Positions 6,882 through 7,814 of a DNA stretch of 7,814 nt are shown one piece after another. The notes below the pieces were generated by a model that was not told where the DNA came from, did no database searches, and saw only the letters and a program-made list of their open reading frames with translations. The stretch's first letter is position 1; the number at the start of each line of letters is the position of its first letter. The stretch comes from an uncultured Bacilli bacterium (GTDB taxonomy: Bacteria; Bacillota_I; Bacilli_A; RF39; UBA660). A program made the position numbers and the translations under genes. The stretch lies in contig CAKPMY010000019.1 of the NCBI GenBank assembly GCA_934168245.1, positions 1 through 7,814 of the forward strand, written 5' to 3'.

Positions 6882-7058
6882 ATGAACAACCTTATATATA
6901 CACTTGGCCGTTTTTCTATAATGATAGAAGAGTGGAATGAAAAGTTAAATTCTTTTTTCGAAAATAATTTTGATAGTCCATTCTTTGGAACTGTAGCCTT
7001 ATTTGTTTTATTTGGATTTGGATGTTGGATTGTTGCATACCTAAATAAAGGGAGATAG
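6882..7058 (+). CDS. Small single-helix membrane protein (58 aa)
   Basis: ATG at 6882 comes two bases after the DUF308 stop codon and opens a 58-codon frame ending in TAG (7056-7058). The product has an amphipathic, charged first half (MIEEWNEKLNSFFENN at 14-29) and one membrane helix (about 36-54, FGTVALFVLFGFGCWIVAYL), ending in NKGR. AAAGGA (6864-6869) could serve as ribosome site but is about 12 bases away, so translation may rely on coupling to the gene before it. The intrinsic terminator begins four bases after its stop, which makes it the natural last gene of the operon. No family is recognised. A small regulator or accessory subunit of the ABC or DUF308 protein is possible but only an inference. 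Confidence 0.7.
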   Translation: MNNLIYTLGRFSIMIEEWNEKLNSFFENNFDSPFFGTVALFVLFGFGCWIVAYLNKGR

Positions 7059-7061
7059 GAG

Positions 7062-7086
7062 AAGCCGTAAATGGCTTTTTTTATTT
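7062..7086 (+). terminator. Intrinsic terminator of the five-gene operon
   Basis: AAGCC (7062-7066) pairs with GGCTT (7073-7077) across a six-base loop and is followed by a T-run (7076-7082) and ATTT. The GGC arm can pair instead with the downstream AAAAAAGCC (7088-7096), giving a longer alternative hairpin that could also end minus-strand transcripts. Confidence 0.75.
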
Positions 7087-7113
7087 GAAAAAAGCCAAGG
7101 AAAAAGGTATAAT
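7085..7113 (+). promoter_or_regulatory. Sigma-A promoter of the DUF402 gene
   Basis: TTGAAA (7085-7090), a 17-base spacer and perfect TATAAT (7108-7113) form a near-consensus promoter. The predicted start near 7120 leaves a leader of about 14 bases to the ATG at 7134. The -35 box is embedded in the tail of the preceding operon's terminator. Confidence 0.82.
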
Positions 7114-7133
7114 AAAAACGAATGAGGTATAAA

Positions 7134-7676
7134 ATGGAAAAAGAAGAATTAATTATAGGAAAGAAATACGAGATTCATGGCTACAAGCATAACGGAAAAG
7201 TATATCGTTCTTGGGACGAAGCCGTGTTATTAGAAATACACGATGATTATCTGGTTTTTGGAAACGAAAAGACAAAAGTAACAGAATCAGATGGAAGAAC
7301 CTGGCGAACTAAAGAGCCAGCTGCAATTTATTTTTTTAAAAACAATTGGTACAATATAATAGGACAGTACAAAAAAAATGGAATATACTATTATTGTAAT
7401 ATGGCTTCTCCATATATAATAGAAGACGGAACAATAAAATATATTGATTATGACTTAGATTTAAGGGTTTTTCCAGACGGAAGTTTTAAAGTGCTGGATA
7501 GAGGAGAGTATCGTTACCATAAGAGTCTAATGAACTATTCAGCAGAAATAGATTATATATTGAGAGAGGAATTAACTAATTTAATTAATAAAGTGCGCAA
7601 AAAAGAACTGGCATTTGAGCCTGGAATAGTCGAATATTATTGTCAAAAATATGAAGAAATTCAAAAGAATAGTTAA
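7134..7676 (+). CDS. DUF402 nucleoside tri-/diphosphatase (Ntdp, YgaC-like)
   Basis: The 180-residue protein matches the DUF402 family, whose Staphylococcus and Bacillus members hydrolyse nucleoside tri- and diphosphates with divalent metal in the cytoplasm. Visible hallmarks are HGYKHNG (15-21), TESDGRTWRTKEPA (50-63), YYCN (86-89), the acidic metal-binding block YIDYDLDLRVFPDG (103-116) and the C-terminal helical part with EID.IL (138-143). The length is typical of YgaC-type proteins. ATG 7134 is preferred over the in-frame ATG at 7122, because GAGGT (7124-7128) lies between them at a proper distance from 7134 and would be inside the coding region otherwise. It is transcribed alone from the promoter at 7085-7113 and ends before a terminator. 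Biological role in this organism is inferred from family only. Confidence 0.93.
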   Translation: MEKEELIIGKKYEIHGYKHNGKVYRSWDEAVLLEIHDDYLVFGNEKTKVTESDGRTWRTKEPAAIYFFKNNWYNIIGQYKKNGIYYYCNMASPYIIEDGTIKYIDYDLDLRVFPDGSFKVLDRGEYRYHKSLMNYSAEIDYILREELTNLINKVRKKELAFEPGIVEYYCQKYEEIQKNS

Positions 7677-7689
7677 AAAAAAGGATACA

Positions 7690-7721
7690 AAAAAAGCATC
7701 AGAAAAATTGATGTTTTTTTT
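7690..7721 (+). terminator. Intrinsic terminator of the DUF402 gene
   Basis: CATCA (7697-7701) pairs with TGATG (7709-7713), extended by flanking A-run/T-run pairs, and is followed by eight T residues (7714-7721). It lies about 20 bases past the stop codon. The A-run on the left arm could also make it work on the minus strand. Confidence 0.8.
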
Positions 7722-7789
7722 CATATATATACCAACGAAACAGTAAAACAACTTAACGCCGAGTGTCAAAAAAAACTTCAAAAAAAGTG

Positions 7790-7814
7790 TTGACTTTCAT
7801 AATTTGTTTTGATA
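7790..7814 (+). promoter_or_regulatory. Partial promoter at the right edge
   Basis: TTGACT (7790-7795) is followed by 17 bases and then TA at the window edge, where a -10 box would begin. It suggests another plus-strand gene beyond the window. The 113 bases before it (7677-7789) hold only the terminator and A-rich spacer. Confidence 0.4.

Noticed and set aside
7581..7781. Minus-strand 66-codon hydrophobic frame
   Set aside because: It overlaps the DUF402 3' end and runs through that gene's terminator; the Phe/Ile-rich product is what A-rich DNA gives on the other strand.
7760..7800. CIRCE or CtsR heat-shock operator upstream of the next gene
   Set aside because: Only isolated GAGTG and GTCAA fragments are present; the spaced inverted CIRCE arms and tandem CtsR heptads are not there.

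Overview
The window is AT-rich and looks like a chromosomal segment of a low-GC Firmicute (Bacilli/Clostridia type, possibly an uncultured gut lineage; this is inference). The reasons are strong AGGAGG or GAGGTG ribosome sites, TTGAAA/TTGACT plus TATAAT promoters, U-tract terminators, and gene families typical of Firmicutes: a YerB-like DUF3048 protein, a DUF402 nucleotide phosphatase, and a fused ATPase/permease ABC exporter. It is mostly ordinary housekeeping and envelope DNA. No CRISPR array, transposase or phage gene is visible.

Left part (1-1475). The tail of a plus-strand membrane-protein gene ends at 84 and meets a minus-strand unit at a shared terminator hairpin (82-122). Read leftward, the minus-strand unit is: a membrane-anchored envelope protein with a degenerate LysM-like domain (1475-516), a small tRNA-like RNA with its own near-consensus promoter (454-354), about 150 bases of AT-rich spacer with two TGCCACC repeats, and an intact tRNA-Trp (206-132). 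The tRNA-like RNA is the most unusual object here. It has an acceptor-like stem, a D arm and a tRNA-Trp-type anticodon arm (loop CTCCAAA), but a 43-nt hairpin replaces the variable loop and T arm.

Middle and right part (1476-7058). After a 266-bp divergent intergenic region, five plus-strand genes lie head to tail: a DUF3048 (YerB-like) envelope protein, gpsA (glycerol-3-phosphate dehydrogenase, the entry to phospholipid synthesis), a MacB/LolCDE-type ABC exporter, a DUF308/HdeD-like six-helix membrane protein, and an unlisted 58-residue single-helix membrane protein. Ribosome sites overlapping the preceding stop codons link DUF3048 to gpsA and the ABC gene to DUF308. A terminator follows at 7062-7086. 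The common thread is the cell envelope: lipid precursor supply, membrane export and membrane proteins of unknown role.

Right end (7062-7814). A clear TTGAAA-17-TATAAT promoter drives a DUF402 nucleoside tri-/diphosphatase gene (7134-7676), which ends in its own terminator. A -35 box near the right edge suggests another plus-strand gene just outside the window.
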